A stretch of DNA of 64,000 nt, from positions 1 to 64,000 of the forward strand of contig NZ_MJAP01000012.1 of the NCBI RefSeq assembly GCF_001884735.1, in the 5' to 3' direction. The notes beneath the pieces are model-generated. The model was not told the DNA's origin. It saw only the letters and a list, made by a program, of their open reading frames with translations, and did no database searches. This document shows positions 36,513 through 45,066 of the stretch, one piece after another; position 1 is the first letter of the stretch, and each line of letters begins with the position of its first letter. Made by a program: the position numbers and the translations under genes. The stretch is from Natronohydrobacter thiooxidans (GTDB lineage: Bacteria; Pseudomonadota; Alphaproteobacteria; Rhodobacterales; Rhodobacteraceae).

Positions 36513-37187
36513 ATGCGGTATCTTCTGATCGAAGACAGTGCCGAAGTCGCGGTTCCGATCCTGCGGTATTTTCAGGCCAAGGGCTATGCCATTGATCATG
36601 CCGACACGATCAAGCTGGCCAAAGCCTCGCTGCAGGTTCAGGACTATGATGCGGTGATCCTTGACCTGAACATGCCCGACGGCAACGGGATGGATCTGCT
36701 GGTGCAGCTGCGCCGGGAGCGCAACCAGCACCCGCCTGTGCTGGTCCTGTCGGTCAACCATGCGGTGGATACAAGGCTGAAGAGCTTTGAGTCCGGGGCG
36801 AATGACTATCTGCTGAAACCCTTCGATCTGCGCGAGTTGGATGCAAGGCTGCGCAACCTCTTGACGCCGCCGGTGGGGGCGACAGGGCGGGTGCTGCGGC
36901 TGGGCGAGCTGGAGCTTGATTTCCACGAGCGCCAGATCACGTTCCGGGGCGAATTGCTGCAGCTTTCGCCCAAGGATTTCACGCTGCTGGAGGTTTTGCT
37001 GGTCAATGCCAACCGGCCCGTGTCAAAATCCATGTTGCAAGACAAGCTGTATGGTTTCGGAGATGGCGCGGTCAGCCCCAATGCCATCGAGCTGCGTATC
37101 GCGCGTATCCGCAAGAAGTTGCAGCCGACCGGAGTCGGGATCAAGGCGCTGTGGGGGATCGGGTATCAGATCAAGCTGGACGACTGA
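36513..37187 (+). CDS. OmpR-family response regulator (TctD-like)
   Basis: 224 residues. Receiver domain with acidic pocket Glu7-Asp8 and phospho-acceptor Asp51 in VILDLNMPDGNG, Lys in LLKPFDLREL; then a winged-helix DNA-binding domain (about 128-222) with LSPKDFTLLEVLLVNANRPVSKSML and IRKKLQPTGVGIKALWGIGYQI. It pairs with the kinase that begins one base after its stop. It probably controls this operon, perhaps through the TGACAGG repeats at 21140-21157. Confidence 0.93.
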   Translation: MRYLLIEDSAEVAVPILRYFQAKGYAIDHADTIKLAKASLQVQDYDAVILDLNMPDGNGMDLLVQLRRERNQHPPVLVLSVNHAVDTRLKSFESGANDYLLKPFDLRELDARLRNLLTPPVGATGRVLRLGELELDFHERQITFRGELLQLSPKDFTLLEVLLVNANRPVSKSMLQDKLYGFGDGAVSPNAIELRIARIRKKLQPTGVGIKALWGIGYQIKLDD

Positions 37188-37188
37188 C

Positions 37189-38577
37189 GTGCATAACTCG
37201 ATCACCTTGCGGTTGTTCACAGCCAGCGCCCTGCTTCTGATGGTGGGAGCGGCCGGAACCTGGCATCTGGCCAATCGCTACGGCCAGCGGGCGGCGGAAC
37301 GCGCCTATGACATGCTGCTGGAAGGGGCCGCACTGAGTATCGTACGGACGGTCTCGGTGGTCGGGGGCACGCCACGGGCCGATGTGCCCGTGAGCGCGTT
37401 CGAAATCCTGTCGCTGGCCCCGGAGGACCGGATCCTCTATGGCGTGTTCGATGCCGGGGGGCAGAAGTTGACCGGGTCGGATCTGCTGGCGGGTTTTGCC
37501 CAGCCCTCGGCGGCGCCGCGCCTGAGCTATTTCACGCATCGCGGCGAGACATTCCGGCTGATCGCGCTGACGCGCGAACTGGCCGAGCAGAATTTCCACG
37601 GTGAGGTCGTGGTGGTGGTGGGTCATACGCTGATCGCGCGCGAGACATTGACGCGGGAGATTGTGTCGCAGGCGCTGGCCATCGTGATCGCGGCGGCAAG
37701 CTGCATCTTTCTGATCGCGATGCTGGCGGTGCGCTTCTCGCTGGCCCCGCTGCGGCGGATCGAACAGGAACTGGTACAGCGTGACCCGACCGATCTGACA
37801 CCGATCGATGTCCAGGTTCCGGTGGAGATCCGCGCCAATGTGCATGCGATCAACCGGTTCATGTCGCGTCTGGCGAACCGGATCGACGCGATGCAGGCGC
37901 TGATCGCCGATGCCTCGCATCAGTTGCTGACGCCGATTACCGCGCTCAGCGCCTATGCGCAGAACGCCGCCGAGCAGTCGGACGAGGCTGGGCGCGCGGT
38001 GGCCGATGAGGTTCGCATGCAGTCAGAGCAGATCGCGCATCTGGCGCGGCAGTTGATTGATCAGGCCATGGTCATCCACCGCGCCGACGCGGCGCCATTG
38101 CGTCCGGTTGACCTGCGCGCCATCGCCATGCAGGTAGAGCGCGCCGCCGAAACCTATTTCCCGCAAGGCGCGCCGCAGCTCTGGCTGCAATTGCCTGAGC
38201 GGCCCGCGATGGTCGCGGGCGATGAATTCAGCCTCATCGAAGCGGTCAAGAACCTTGTTGCCAATGCGCATCGCTACGGCGAGAGCCCGATCCGGCTGGT
38301 GGTGGAACCGCGCGAGGAGGGGGGGAGTTTTGGCATTTTCGTCGAGGATCGCGGGAAGGGCATTCCCGAAAGCCGCTGGAACATGATCGGTCGCCGGTTC
38401 GACCGGAACAGCGCAGAGGGCAGGGCCAGCCACGGGCTGGGTCTGGCGATCACCAATGCGGTGGCCAAGGCCCATCGCGCCCGGATGGTCATGGAACGTA
38501 AGCCCGGGGTGTTTCGCTGCGGCCTTGTCGTGCCACGGCTGCAGGAGGATGCGCCACAGGGGAGAGCGGGGGCATGA
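37189..38577 (+). CDS. Sensor histidine kinase (TctE-like)
   Basis: 462 residues, start GTG 37189 one base after the response regulator stop. Two membrane helices (about 8-28 and 160-182) flank a 130-residue periplasmic part like the N-terminal sensor of TctE kinases. The HisKA motif is DASHQLLTPITALSAYAQ with His244, where Leu replaces the usual Arg of HxxRTP. The ATPase has NLVANAHRYG, EDRGKGIPES and HGLGLAI. The next gene, overlapping by 4 bases, encodes a periplasmic binding protein that probably presents the ligand. Confidence 0.9.
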   Translation: MHNSITLRLFTASALLLMVGAAGTWHLANRYGQRAAERAYDMLLEGAALSIVRTVSVVGGTPRADVPVSAFEILSLAPEDRILYGVFDAGGQKLTGSDLLAGFAQPSAAPRLSYFTHRGETFRLIALTRELAEQNFHGEVVVVVGHTLIARETLTREIVSQALAIVIAAASCIFLIAMLAVRFSLAPLRRIEQELVQRDPTDLTPIDVQVPVEIRANVHAINRFMSRLANRIDAMQALIADASHQLLTPITALSAYAQNAAEQSDEAGRAVADEVRMQSEQIAHLARQLIDQAMVIHRADAAPLRPVDLRAIAMQVERAAETYFPQGAPQLWLQLPERPAMVAGDEFSLIEAVKNLVANAHRYGESPIRLVVEPREEGGSFGIFVEDRGKGIPESRWNMIGRRFDRNSAEGRASHGLGLAITNAVAKAHRARMVMERKPGVFRCGLVVPRLQEDAPQGRAGA

Positions 38578-39605
38578 CCGGTGCGGCAACCAGTGCCGTG
38601 GCAGCCATGCTGACCGCCTTCGCGACGGCGGCGGCTGCCGAGATTTCCTATGGGCCGGATGACGCGGATGCGGCGCATCGGCTGGTCATCCATGGGTCCA
38701 CCGATATTTCCGCCTTCGCGCCGCTTGTGGCGGCTTTCTCGGCGGCCTATCCCGCTTTGCATGTCACCTATTCTGAGGTCGGCACGCGCGAGCTTTACAC
38801 CGCGGCCACGCGCGATTGCGAGGCCGGCGCCACGGATGTTGATCTGCTGGTCAGTTCTGCGATGGATCTGCAGGTGGCGCTGGTCAACGAGTTGTGCGCC
38901 CGACCGCATGTCTCGGTCTGGACGGAGGCCCTGCCTGACTGGGCGAACTGGCGCAATGAGGTTTTCGGGCTGACGCTGGAACCGGCAGTGCTGATCTATA
39001 ACCGCACTCTGCTGCCACCCGACCTGATCCCCGGAACGCGCTATGCGCTGATCGACAACCTGCGCGCGCATCCGGAGCTGTTCGCCAACCGGCTGATCAC
39101 CTATGATGTCCAGGGCTCGGGGGTGGGCTATCTTTTCGCGTTCAGCGATTCGCAGCAGGCGACCACCTTCGGGCGGCTGGTCGAGGCGATGGGACGGCTG
39201 AATGCGAAGCTTGAATGCTGCGCGGGGCCTATGATCGATGGGGTTGAGGCGGGTGACTATCTGATCGGCTACAATGTTCTGGGCTCTTACGCCGCAGAGC
39301 GCGCGGCCCAGAATCCCGATCTGGGTATCGTGCGTTTCGACGATTACAGTTTCGCGATCAGCCGCTCGGCGCTGATCCCCCGGAATGCCCCGCATCCGGC
39401 CAATGCAGGGCTGTTCATCGATTTTGCCCTGTCGCCGGAGGGGCGGCAGGTGCTGACCGAAAGCTACCTTCTGCCCGAAGGCCCGCCGGGCGATTCCGAC
39501 CTGCGCCCGATCCCGCTTGGGCTGACCCTGCTTGCCGGATTGGACGCGCAGAGACATCAGGATTTCATCAGCGTGTTCTTCTCGGCCTTCGTGCAGGACA
39601 GGTAG
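38574..39605 (+). CDS. Periplasmic binding protein, probable co-sensor of the two-component system
   Basis: 343 residues. A signal peptide (about 1-22, ending TAAAAE) precedes a family 1/6-type binding fold resembling iron(III)/anion binders: LVIHGSTDISAFAPLVAAF, TRELYTAATRDCEAGATDVDLL and YDVQGSGVGYLFAFSDS. No ABC permease or ATPase is nearby; instead it overlaps the kinase gene by 4 bases (ATGA). Binding proteins dedicated to TctE-type kinases are known in Bordetella and relatives, so signalling rather than transport is likely. The ligand could be an organic acid such as citrate or pyruvate; this is a guess from the operon's enzymes. Confidence 0.8.
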   Translation: MTGAATSAVAAMLTAFATAAAAEISYGPDDADAAHRLVIHGSTDISAFAPLVAAFSAAYPALHVTYSEVGTRELYTAATRDCEAGATDVDLLVSSAMDLQVALVNELCARPHVSVWTEALPDWANWRNEVFGLTLEPAVLIYNRTLLPPDLIPGTRYALIDNLRAHPELFANRLITYDVQGSGVGYLFAFSDSQQATTFGRLVEAMGRLNAKLECCAGPMIDGVEAGDYLIGYNVLGSYAAERAAQNPDLGIVRFDDYSFAISRSALIPRNAPHPANAGLFIDFALSPEGRQVLTESYLLPEGPPGDSDLRPIPLGLTLLAGLDAQRHQDFISVFFSAFVQDR

Positions 39606-39947
39606 ATGCGCGCGGACGCATTGCCCGCTCGGATGCAGGCGGGGACGGGGCGCGCGGTTTCTGCCCGGCACTGTGCTTCGGCCCGTCCGTCTGGTTGCTC
39701 GAATCCCGCTCGGGCAACCCGATACGCCCATGACCCTCAAAGATGTGTCGCCCTGTCGCGCAGGTAGTGAGGAGGGGCGCGACCGGTGAGAGAATTCGGT
39801 ATACAGCTTGCGGTAGTATATGTTCTCTTAACACAGTATGGGTAGCCTGACCTTGATGTGGAAATTTTTGCTGCTTTCATACGTCGGGTTCTGCTGGGCT
39901 GACGGGCAGGCCAGTATCTTCGCCACGGCAAAGGATAGGGCGTAGCA
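39606..39947. other. Intergenic region between the PHB operon and the multi-PAS kinase
   Basis: 342 bases. It holds a stem-loop at 39693-39719 (GGTTGC/GCAACC, with inner CGA/TCG pairing) that may end or stabilise the upstream operon transcript, although no T-run follows. Between 39790 and 39845 the DNA becomes AT-rich (TATAC, TATATG) and probably contains the promoter of the next kinase. A 29-codon frame at 39856 is listed separately. Nothing else is recognisable. Confidence 0.5.
39856..39945 (+). CDS. Possible 29-residue hydrophobic leader peptide
   Basis: ATG at 39856 gives MWKFLLLSYVGFCWADG and twelve more residues, ending in TAG two bases before the TTG start of the multi-PAS kinase. The hydrophobic N-terminus and the close spacing hint at a leader peptide coupled to kinase translation. 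There is no strong ribosome binding site, and no family is recognised. Confidence 0.2.
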   Translation: MWKFLLLSYVGFCWADGQASIFATAKDRA

Positions 39948-42900
39948 TTGAGTTCCGAGACAACGGGTCCGAAGCGTTCAGAGGAAATCTCGCGCGAGCA
40001 TTCGCTGGCGCTTGCAGTGGATTTGCTGGGAAAACTGCTGCGCGCCACCCCGGACGAAATCGATGCCACGATTCAGCACGCGCTGGAGCAGCTGGGACAG
40101 TTTTGCGGTATTGATCGCAGCTATGTTTTCCGCATCAAACCCGATGAAAACGGCGAAGTTATTGATAATACGCATGAATGGTGCGCTGAACACATTGCCG
40201 AAAGCCGCCATCTCAACCGCGACCTGCCTGTGGACCTCATGGAATCGGTGCAAGAGCGCTTGTCCCGAAACGAAGTCATAGAAGTCAGCGATGTGGATGG
40301 GCTGCCCGAGGGCTCTGCCCTGAAGGCGCATCTGCAGCTTCAGGGGGTGCGGTCGCTTTTGATGGTGCCCTTGCGCGCCGGAGATACGCTCTCGGGCTTC
40401 GTCGGCTTTGACGCTGTGGCGCAACGTCGGGTTTTCGCGCGCAGCGAGGTTCAGTTGCTCGGCTCGATTGCCGATGCGATCGGCGCGGCGCTGGCACGCG
40501 CGGATGCCACGGCCGAAATCGCCGCTGCGCGAAACCTTATGGCCGAGGCGCATGATCGGTTGAAGACCACGCTGGGCGCCCTGTCGGAACTGGTGGTCGA
40601 GGTGGATTCCGCCGGGCGGTATGTCGGTGTTTTCACTGCTGATACTGAACAGATGATGGTGCCGCGGGAACAGTTGCTCGGCAAGACCCATGAAGAGGTG
40701 ATGCCGCCCGATATCGCGGCGCTGAACCGGCGCGCGATGGCGGAAGTGGATGCCACCGGCCGTTCGGGGCCGCATATGTTCTGGGCAGAGACGCCGCGCG
40801 GGCGTCGGCGCTATGCTGTTACTGTATCCTCCCGACCGCCGGACCGTCCGGGCAAGGAGCCTGGATATGTTTTCGTCGCGCGCGATACGACAGAGGAATG
40901 GCGGCTCGCTGCCGAGGCCGAGCGTCTGGGGTTGATCGCGCGGCGGATGACCGATCTGGTCATCATTGTCGGAACTGACGATTGCGTGGAATGGGTCAAT
41001 CCGGCTTTCGAGGCGCGCACGGGTTGGGGTCTGGACGAGGTGCGCGGGCGTCGGCCCTCGGAGTTTCTGCGCGCGCCCGAGGCGGATCAGGTGCAGACCT
41101 CGCAGATCACGGCCGGGATGAAAGCCGGTCGGGCGGTCCGCGCTGAGCTGCTGAACCGGACGCGGGACGGTGCGCATTTCTGGACCGATATTGATCTGCA
41201 GCCGCTGCGCGATGCCGATGGCCTGCTGACGGGATATGTTTTTATCGAGACCGATATTACCCAGCGCAAACAACAGGCGGAAATGCTTGAGAATCTGGCG
41301 CGCGAGGCGACTGAAGCCCGCGCAAGGCTGGAAATGGCCGTAGAGGCGTTGCCCGACGCATTCGTCTATTTCGATGCAGATGACCGGATGGTTCTGTGCA
41401 ATACCCGTTATCGGAGCATGTTTCCGAAAGCGGAGCCGCTGATAAAGCCGGGGGTTTCGTATGAAACGGTCCTGCGTGCAATCGCCGCGAGTGGCGAGTT
41501 GCCCGAGGCTATCGGTCGCGAAGATGCCTGGATTGCCGAGCGGGTAAGAAACCATCATCTTGCGAGCGGAACGCTTGACCGGCAGCTTGCGGGCAAGTGG
41601 ATCAGGACCATCGAGCGCAGGACGCCAGATGGCGGCCGGGTTGGGATGCGGATCGACATCACCGAGGTCAAGGAGGCGGAGCGCCGTCTGGCCGATATCA
41701 TTGATGGTGCCGAGGCGGGCACCTGGGAATGGAATGTCCCGCTTGGGACTAATCTGGTCAATGCCCGTTGGGCCGAGATCGTAGGCTATACGCTGGAGGA
41801 GCTTGGCCCCCTGACCATCGATGTATGGCGTCGTCTGGTGCATAGCGAGGATCTGGTCGCTGCCGAGGCCAAGGTGGCCCGTGTCTTGTCGCGCGAGATC
41901 GACCATTTCGAGTATGAGCTGCGGATGCGGCATAAGGCAGGGCATTGGGTCTGGGTCAGTTCGCGCGGGCGTGTGGCGCGCTGGTCATCCGATGGCGAAC
42001 CCGAGGTGATGGCCGGTGTTCATATCGACATTACGGCACTCAAGCGTGCCGAGGAGCGGCTGGGCGAGATCATAGACGCCGCGGCTGCGGGTACCTGGGA
42101 ACTTGATCTCGTATCAGACACCAAACGGGTGAATGAACGCTGGGCCGAGATGCTGGGCTATACGCGCGCGGAACTGGCTGACCGCCGACATTTCGGTTTT
42201 CATGACCTGGTCCATCCCGACGATCTCGACATGATGACGACACAGCATGAAACCTGTCTGACGGATGGAGGCGACCGGTTCGCCAATGAAATCCGCATGC
42301 GGCACAAGGCGGGGCACTGGGTCTGGGTTCTGTCGCGCGGTCGCGTCACCGCGCGCGACAGCAATGGCCGACCGTCGAAGCTGGCCGGAATTCACCTCGA
42401 TATTACCGAGCGTATGCGGCTTGAGGCCCAGTTGACCGCCGAGAGGGACTATCTTGCCAGTCTGATGGATGCCTCCGTCTCTGGCATTGTGGCGCTGGAT
42501 GAGGCCGGGCGCATCATTTTCGCAAATCGCGGCGCAGAGCGCATTCTCGGGCTTTCGGCATCCGAGATTGATGGGCTGCGCTATGATGACAGCACCTGGA
42601 ACGTCCTGACGCTGGACGGGAAGCCCTTCGCTGCCGAGGCGCTGCCGTTCCGGCGCGTCATGACAGAGAACCGTATCATACGCGATGTCCGTTTCTCGAT
42701 AGCCTGGCCGGACGGGTCACGGCGCATGTTGTTGGTCAATGCGGCCCCGATCAATGCCCAAGGGCTGGGTGTGCGTGTCGTCGCTTCGATCAGCGACATC
42801 ACGGATCAGGTTGCTGCGGAGAATGAGCTGCGCCATGCCGCCGAACGCGCCGAGGCGGCGAACCGGGCGAAATCGCTCTTTCTGGCGAATATGAGCCATG

Positions 42901-43967
42901 AGATCCGCACACCACTTAATGGCGTGCTTGGAATGGCGCAGATGCTGGAAGGGGAGTTGTCGGACCCACGGCATCTGGAGATGCTGATGACCATCCGCAC
43001 CTCGGGAGAGACCCTGCTCGGGGTGCTCAATGACGTGCTGGACATGTCGAAGATCGAAGCGGGCAAGCTGACGCTGGAGCTTGCGCCTTTCGTCCCGGCC
43101 AGTCTGGCCTATCAGGTCGAGTCGATACACCGGGTACAGGCGGTTGAGAAACGCCTTGCGCTGGAATTGTCCGTTGACGCGGCGGCGGAGCAGCGTCGGC
43201 TGGGTGATCCCGGCAGGTTGGCGCAGATCCTGCATAATCTTGTCGGAAATGCGGTCAAGTTCACCGAGTCGGGGCGTGTGGATGTCACTATGGGGGCCGA
43301 TGCGGATGGCGCGCTTCTTCTTGTCGTGCGGGATACGGGCATCGGCATGACGCCCGAGCAGGTCTCGCGCGTGTTCGAGGAGTTTGAGCAGGCAGATGGC
43401 ACGGTCACGCGGCGCTTCGGCGGAACCGGTCTGGGCATGTCGATTGTCAAACGTCTGGTGGAGCTGATGGAGGGCGAGATTGCTGTGGAGAGCGCGCCCG
43501 GGCAGGGAACCGAAGTCAGGCTGCGTTTGCCTTTGCCGTTGGCCGGAGCGATGCCTGACGAGGTCGCGGCGCAGAGCAATGCGTCCGTGGCCGGGCTGCG
43601 CATCCTTGCGGCGGATGACAACCGGACCAACCGGATGATCCTTGACACGCTGATGACGAAGCTGGGTGCCGAGATTATTCTGGCCGAAGACGGGCGCGCA
43701 GCTGTGGAGGCATGGGAGCCGGACCGGTTCGACCTGTACCTGCTGGATATTTCGATGCCGGAACTTGACGGGATTGCCGCGCTTTCGGAATTGCGGGCCT
43801 GTGAGGCGCGCGCGGCGCATCGCAGCCTCCCTGCCATCGCGCTCACGGCGAATGTCATGTCGCATCAGGTCGATGAGTATTTGCGTGCGGGCTTCAAGGG
43901 CTATGTCGGCAAGCCGTTCCGGGGCAATGATCTGGTGGCCGCGATCGTCAATGCCATCAATTCCTGA
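39948..43967 (+). CDS. Cytosolic GAF/multi-PAS hybrid histidine kinase
   Basis: 1339 residues with no membrane helix. Order: GAF (about 25-190), PAS domains starting near 205, 325, 455, 580, 703 and 835, HisKA ([15 protein letters not shown], His984), ATPase ([16 protein letters not shown]) and a receiver with Asp1267 in LYLLDISMPELDG. No Hpt domain. The PAS units at 580 and 703 look like a recent tandem duplication: both contain the string RMRHKAGHWVWV and an AGTWE motif. The start is TTG 39948, with AGGG 7 bases upstream; no better start is nearby. Signal unknown. Its kinase-receiver core is closely similar in motifs to the CHASE kinase at 235-2751. Confidence 0.9.
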   Translation: MSSETTGPKRSEEISREHSLALAVDLLGKLLRATPDEIDATIQHALEQLGQFCGIDRSYVFRIKPDENGEVIDNTHEWCAEHIAESRHLNRDLPVDLMESVQERLSRNEVIEVSDVDGLPEGSALKAHLQLQGVRSLLMVPLRAGDTLSGFVGFDAVAQRRVFARSEVQLLGSIADAIGAALARADATAEIAAARNLMAEAHDRLKTTLGALSELVVEVDSAGRYVGVFTADTEQMMVPREQLLGKTHEEVMPPDIAALNRRAMAEVDATGRSGPHMFWAETPRGRRRYAVTVSSRPPDRPGKEPGYVFVARDTTEEWRLAAEAERLGLIARRMTDLVIIVGTDDCVEWVNPAFEARTGWGLDEVRGRRPSEFLRAPEADQVQTSQITAGMKAGRAVRAELLNRTRDGAHFWTDIDLQPLRDADGLLTGYVFIETDITQRKQQAEMLENLAREATEARARLEMAVEALPDAFVYFDADDRMVLCNTRYRSMFPKAEPLIKPGVSYETVLRAIAASGELPEAIGREDAWIAERVRNHHLASGTLDRQLAGKWIRTIERRTPDGGRVGMRIDITEVKEAERRLADIIDGAEAGTWEWNVPLGTNLVNARWAEIVGYTLEELGPLTIDVWRRLVHSEDLVAAEAKVARVLSREIDHFEYELRMRHKAGHWVWVSSRGRVARWSSDGEPEVMAGVHIDITALKRAEERLGEIIDAAAAGTWELDLVSDTKRVNERWAEMLGYTRAELADRRHFGFHDLVHPDDLDMMTTQHETCLTDGGDRFANEIRMRHKAGHWVWVLSRGRVTARDSNGRPSKLAGIHLDITERMRLEAQLTAERDYLASLMDASVSGIVALDEAGRIIFANRGAERILGLSASEIDGLRYDDSTWNVLTLDGKPFAAEALPFRRVMTENRIIRDVRFSIAWPDGSRRMLLVNAAPINAQGLGVRVVASISDITDQVAAENELRHAAERAEAANRAKSLFLANMSHEIRTPLNGVLGMAQMLEGELSDPRHLEMLMTIRTSGETLLGVLNDVLDMSKIEAGKLTLELAPFVPASLAYQVESIHRVQAVEKRLALELSVDAAAEQRRLGDPGRLAQILHNLVGNAVKFTESGRVDVTMGADADGALLLVVRDTGIGMTPEQVSRVFEEFEQADGTVTRRFGGTGLGMSIVKRLVELMEGEIAVESAPGQGTEVRLRLPLPLAGAMPDEVAAQSNASVAGLRILAADDNRTNRMILDTLMTKLGAEIILAEDGRAAVEAWEPDRFDLYLLDISMPELDGIAALSELRACEARAAHRSLPAIALTANVMSHQVDEYLRAGFKGYVGKPFRGNDLVAAIVNAINS

Positions 43968-44013
43968 CGCTTTTGCGGGCTGAGGTGATCGCGGGCCATT
44001 CTGCGGCAAGGTC

Positions 44014-44931
44014 TCAGAGCAGTTCGAGCACCCGACGATAGAGCCGGTTCGTGGCCTCGCTGCGGGCATGATGTTTGTGGCGGATGACGAAATAGGGTTC
44101 GACGGTAATTCTGGCCTCGGTTTCGAGGATGGCCAGACGGGCGTCGGGGCCAGGGCCGATCAGGAAATTCGCGACCTCCTGTGCGACCGGGGCGATGGTG
44201 GGGCCGGCCGTGATCATGTCGAGCGCCACCAGCAGGGATGAGCTGTTGGTGACTTGGCCCGGCAGCGGCAGATAGGCGTGAAAGAACGCGTTCTCTACCG
44301 CCTGGCGGATCGGTGCTCCGCGTTCCTGGATCACCCAGTCGAATTCCAGCAGCGCTTGCAGTGAGCAGGGGCCCCGCCCGGCGAGCGGATGCGTCTGATG
44401 GACCAGCAGGGCGACCTGTTCGTGGCGTGCGGGCGTCACTTCCAGATGACTGACTTCCTGTCCGACCGGCAGGCGGGCGATGATGAAATCAAGTTTCCGG
44501 TCTTCCAGCCCCCGGATCAGATCGACCGAGGGGGCGACATGGATCGTGGCCTCGATATCCGGGGCGGTCTGGCGAATCTGGCGGATTGCGGGCATGACAT
44601 AGGCAAGAACCGGACCTGTGACCGCGCCGATCCGTACCGTGCCGGAGAGACCGTCGCGGGCCATCGCGATATCCTTTTCCAGCGCGTCATATTCCACAAG
44701 GATGAGCGCGGCACGCTGGAGAACCCGCGCGCCCAGAGGGGTCGGGCGCATCCCGCGGGGCAGGCGCTCGAAGAGCGGCGTTCCCAGCGTTTCCTCGATC
44801 TCGGACAGAATGCGCGAGGCGGCGGGCTGGGACATGGCGAGATGTTCGGCGGCGCGCTGCAGCTTGCCATGTTCGGAAATTGCGACCAGCAGGCGCAGAT
44901 GCAGGGGCTTGAGGCGGGTGAGGATTGACAT
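44014..44931 (-). CDS. gbpR: LysR-family regulator, GbpR-like
   Basis: 305 residues. N-terminal helix-turn-helix: HGKLQRAAEHLAMSQPAASRILSEIE. The effector domain covers residues 90-300. It is divergent from a chvE-gguAB sugar operon, the same arrangement as gbpR in Agrobacterium, where it activates chvE in response to galactose or arabinose. ATG 44931 is chosen; a TTG 15 bases upstream is in frame. It likely controls the entire arabinose/galactose cluster to its right through the AT-rich divergent promoter. Confidence 0.87.
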   Translation of the reverse strand: MSILTRLKPLHLRLLVAISEHGKLQRAAEHLAMSQPAASRILSEIEETLGTPLFERLPRGMRPTPLGARVLQRAALILVEYDALEKDIAMARDGLSGTVRIGAVTGPVLAYVMPAIRQIRQTAPDIEATIHVAPSVDLIRGLEDRKLDFIIARLPVGQEVSHLEVTPARHEQVALLVHQTHPLAGRGPCSLQALLEFDWVIQERGAPIRQAVENAFFHAYLPLPGQVTNSSSLLVALDMITAGPTIAPVAQEVANFLIGPGPDARLAILETEARITVEPYFVIRHKHHARSEATNRLYRRVLELL

Positions 44932-44976
44932 GGCATGGCATACCAAAAATGTTATGTATAATGCAATAAACAGAAT

Positions 44977-45005
44977 TTGTTTTGTATATCATACCTGTCT
45001 ATTCT
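44977..45005 (+). promoter_or_regulatory. Candidate chvE promoter in the divergent gbpR-chvE region
   Basis: TTGTTT (44977-44982) and TATTCT (45000-45005) are 17 bases apart, in an AT-rich island (44941-45005) between gbpR and chvE. CATACC occurs on both sides (44938-44944 region and 44990-44995), a possible LysR-type contact sequence. The elements are imperfect. Confidence 0.4.
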
Positions 45006-45066
45006 GCGCGGGCGGACTGAAGAGAGGCTGCCTGCAGCCCGGTCACGCTATCTGGGAGGAAAGATA

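Noticed and set aside
39693..39719. tRNA-like T-arm (GGTTGCTCGAATCCC)
   Set aside because: The stem resembles a TpsiC arm, but there is no matching acceptor stem, anticodon arm or D-arm upstream. It is better explained as an intergenic hairpin.
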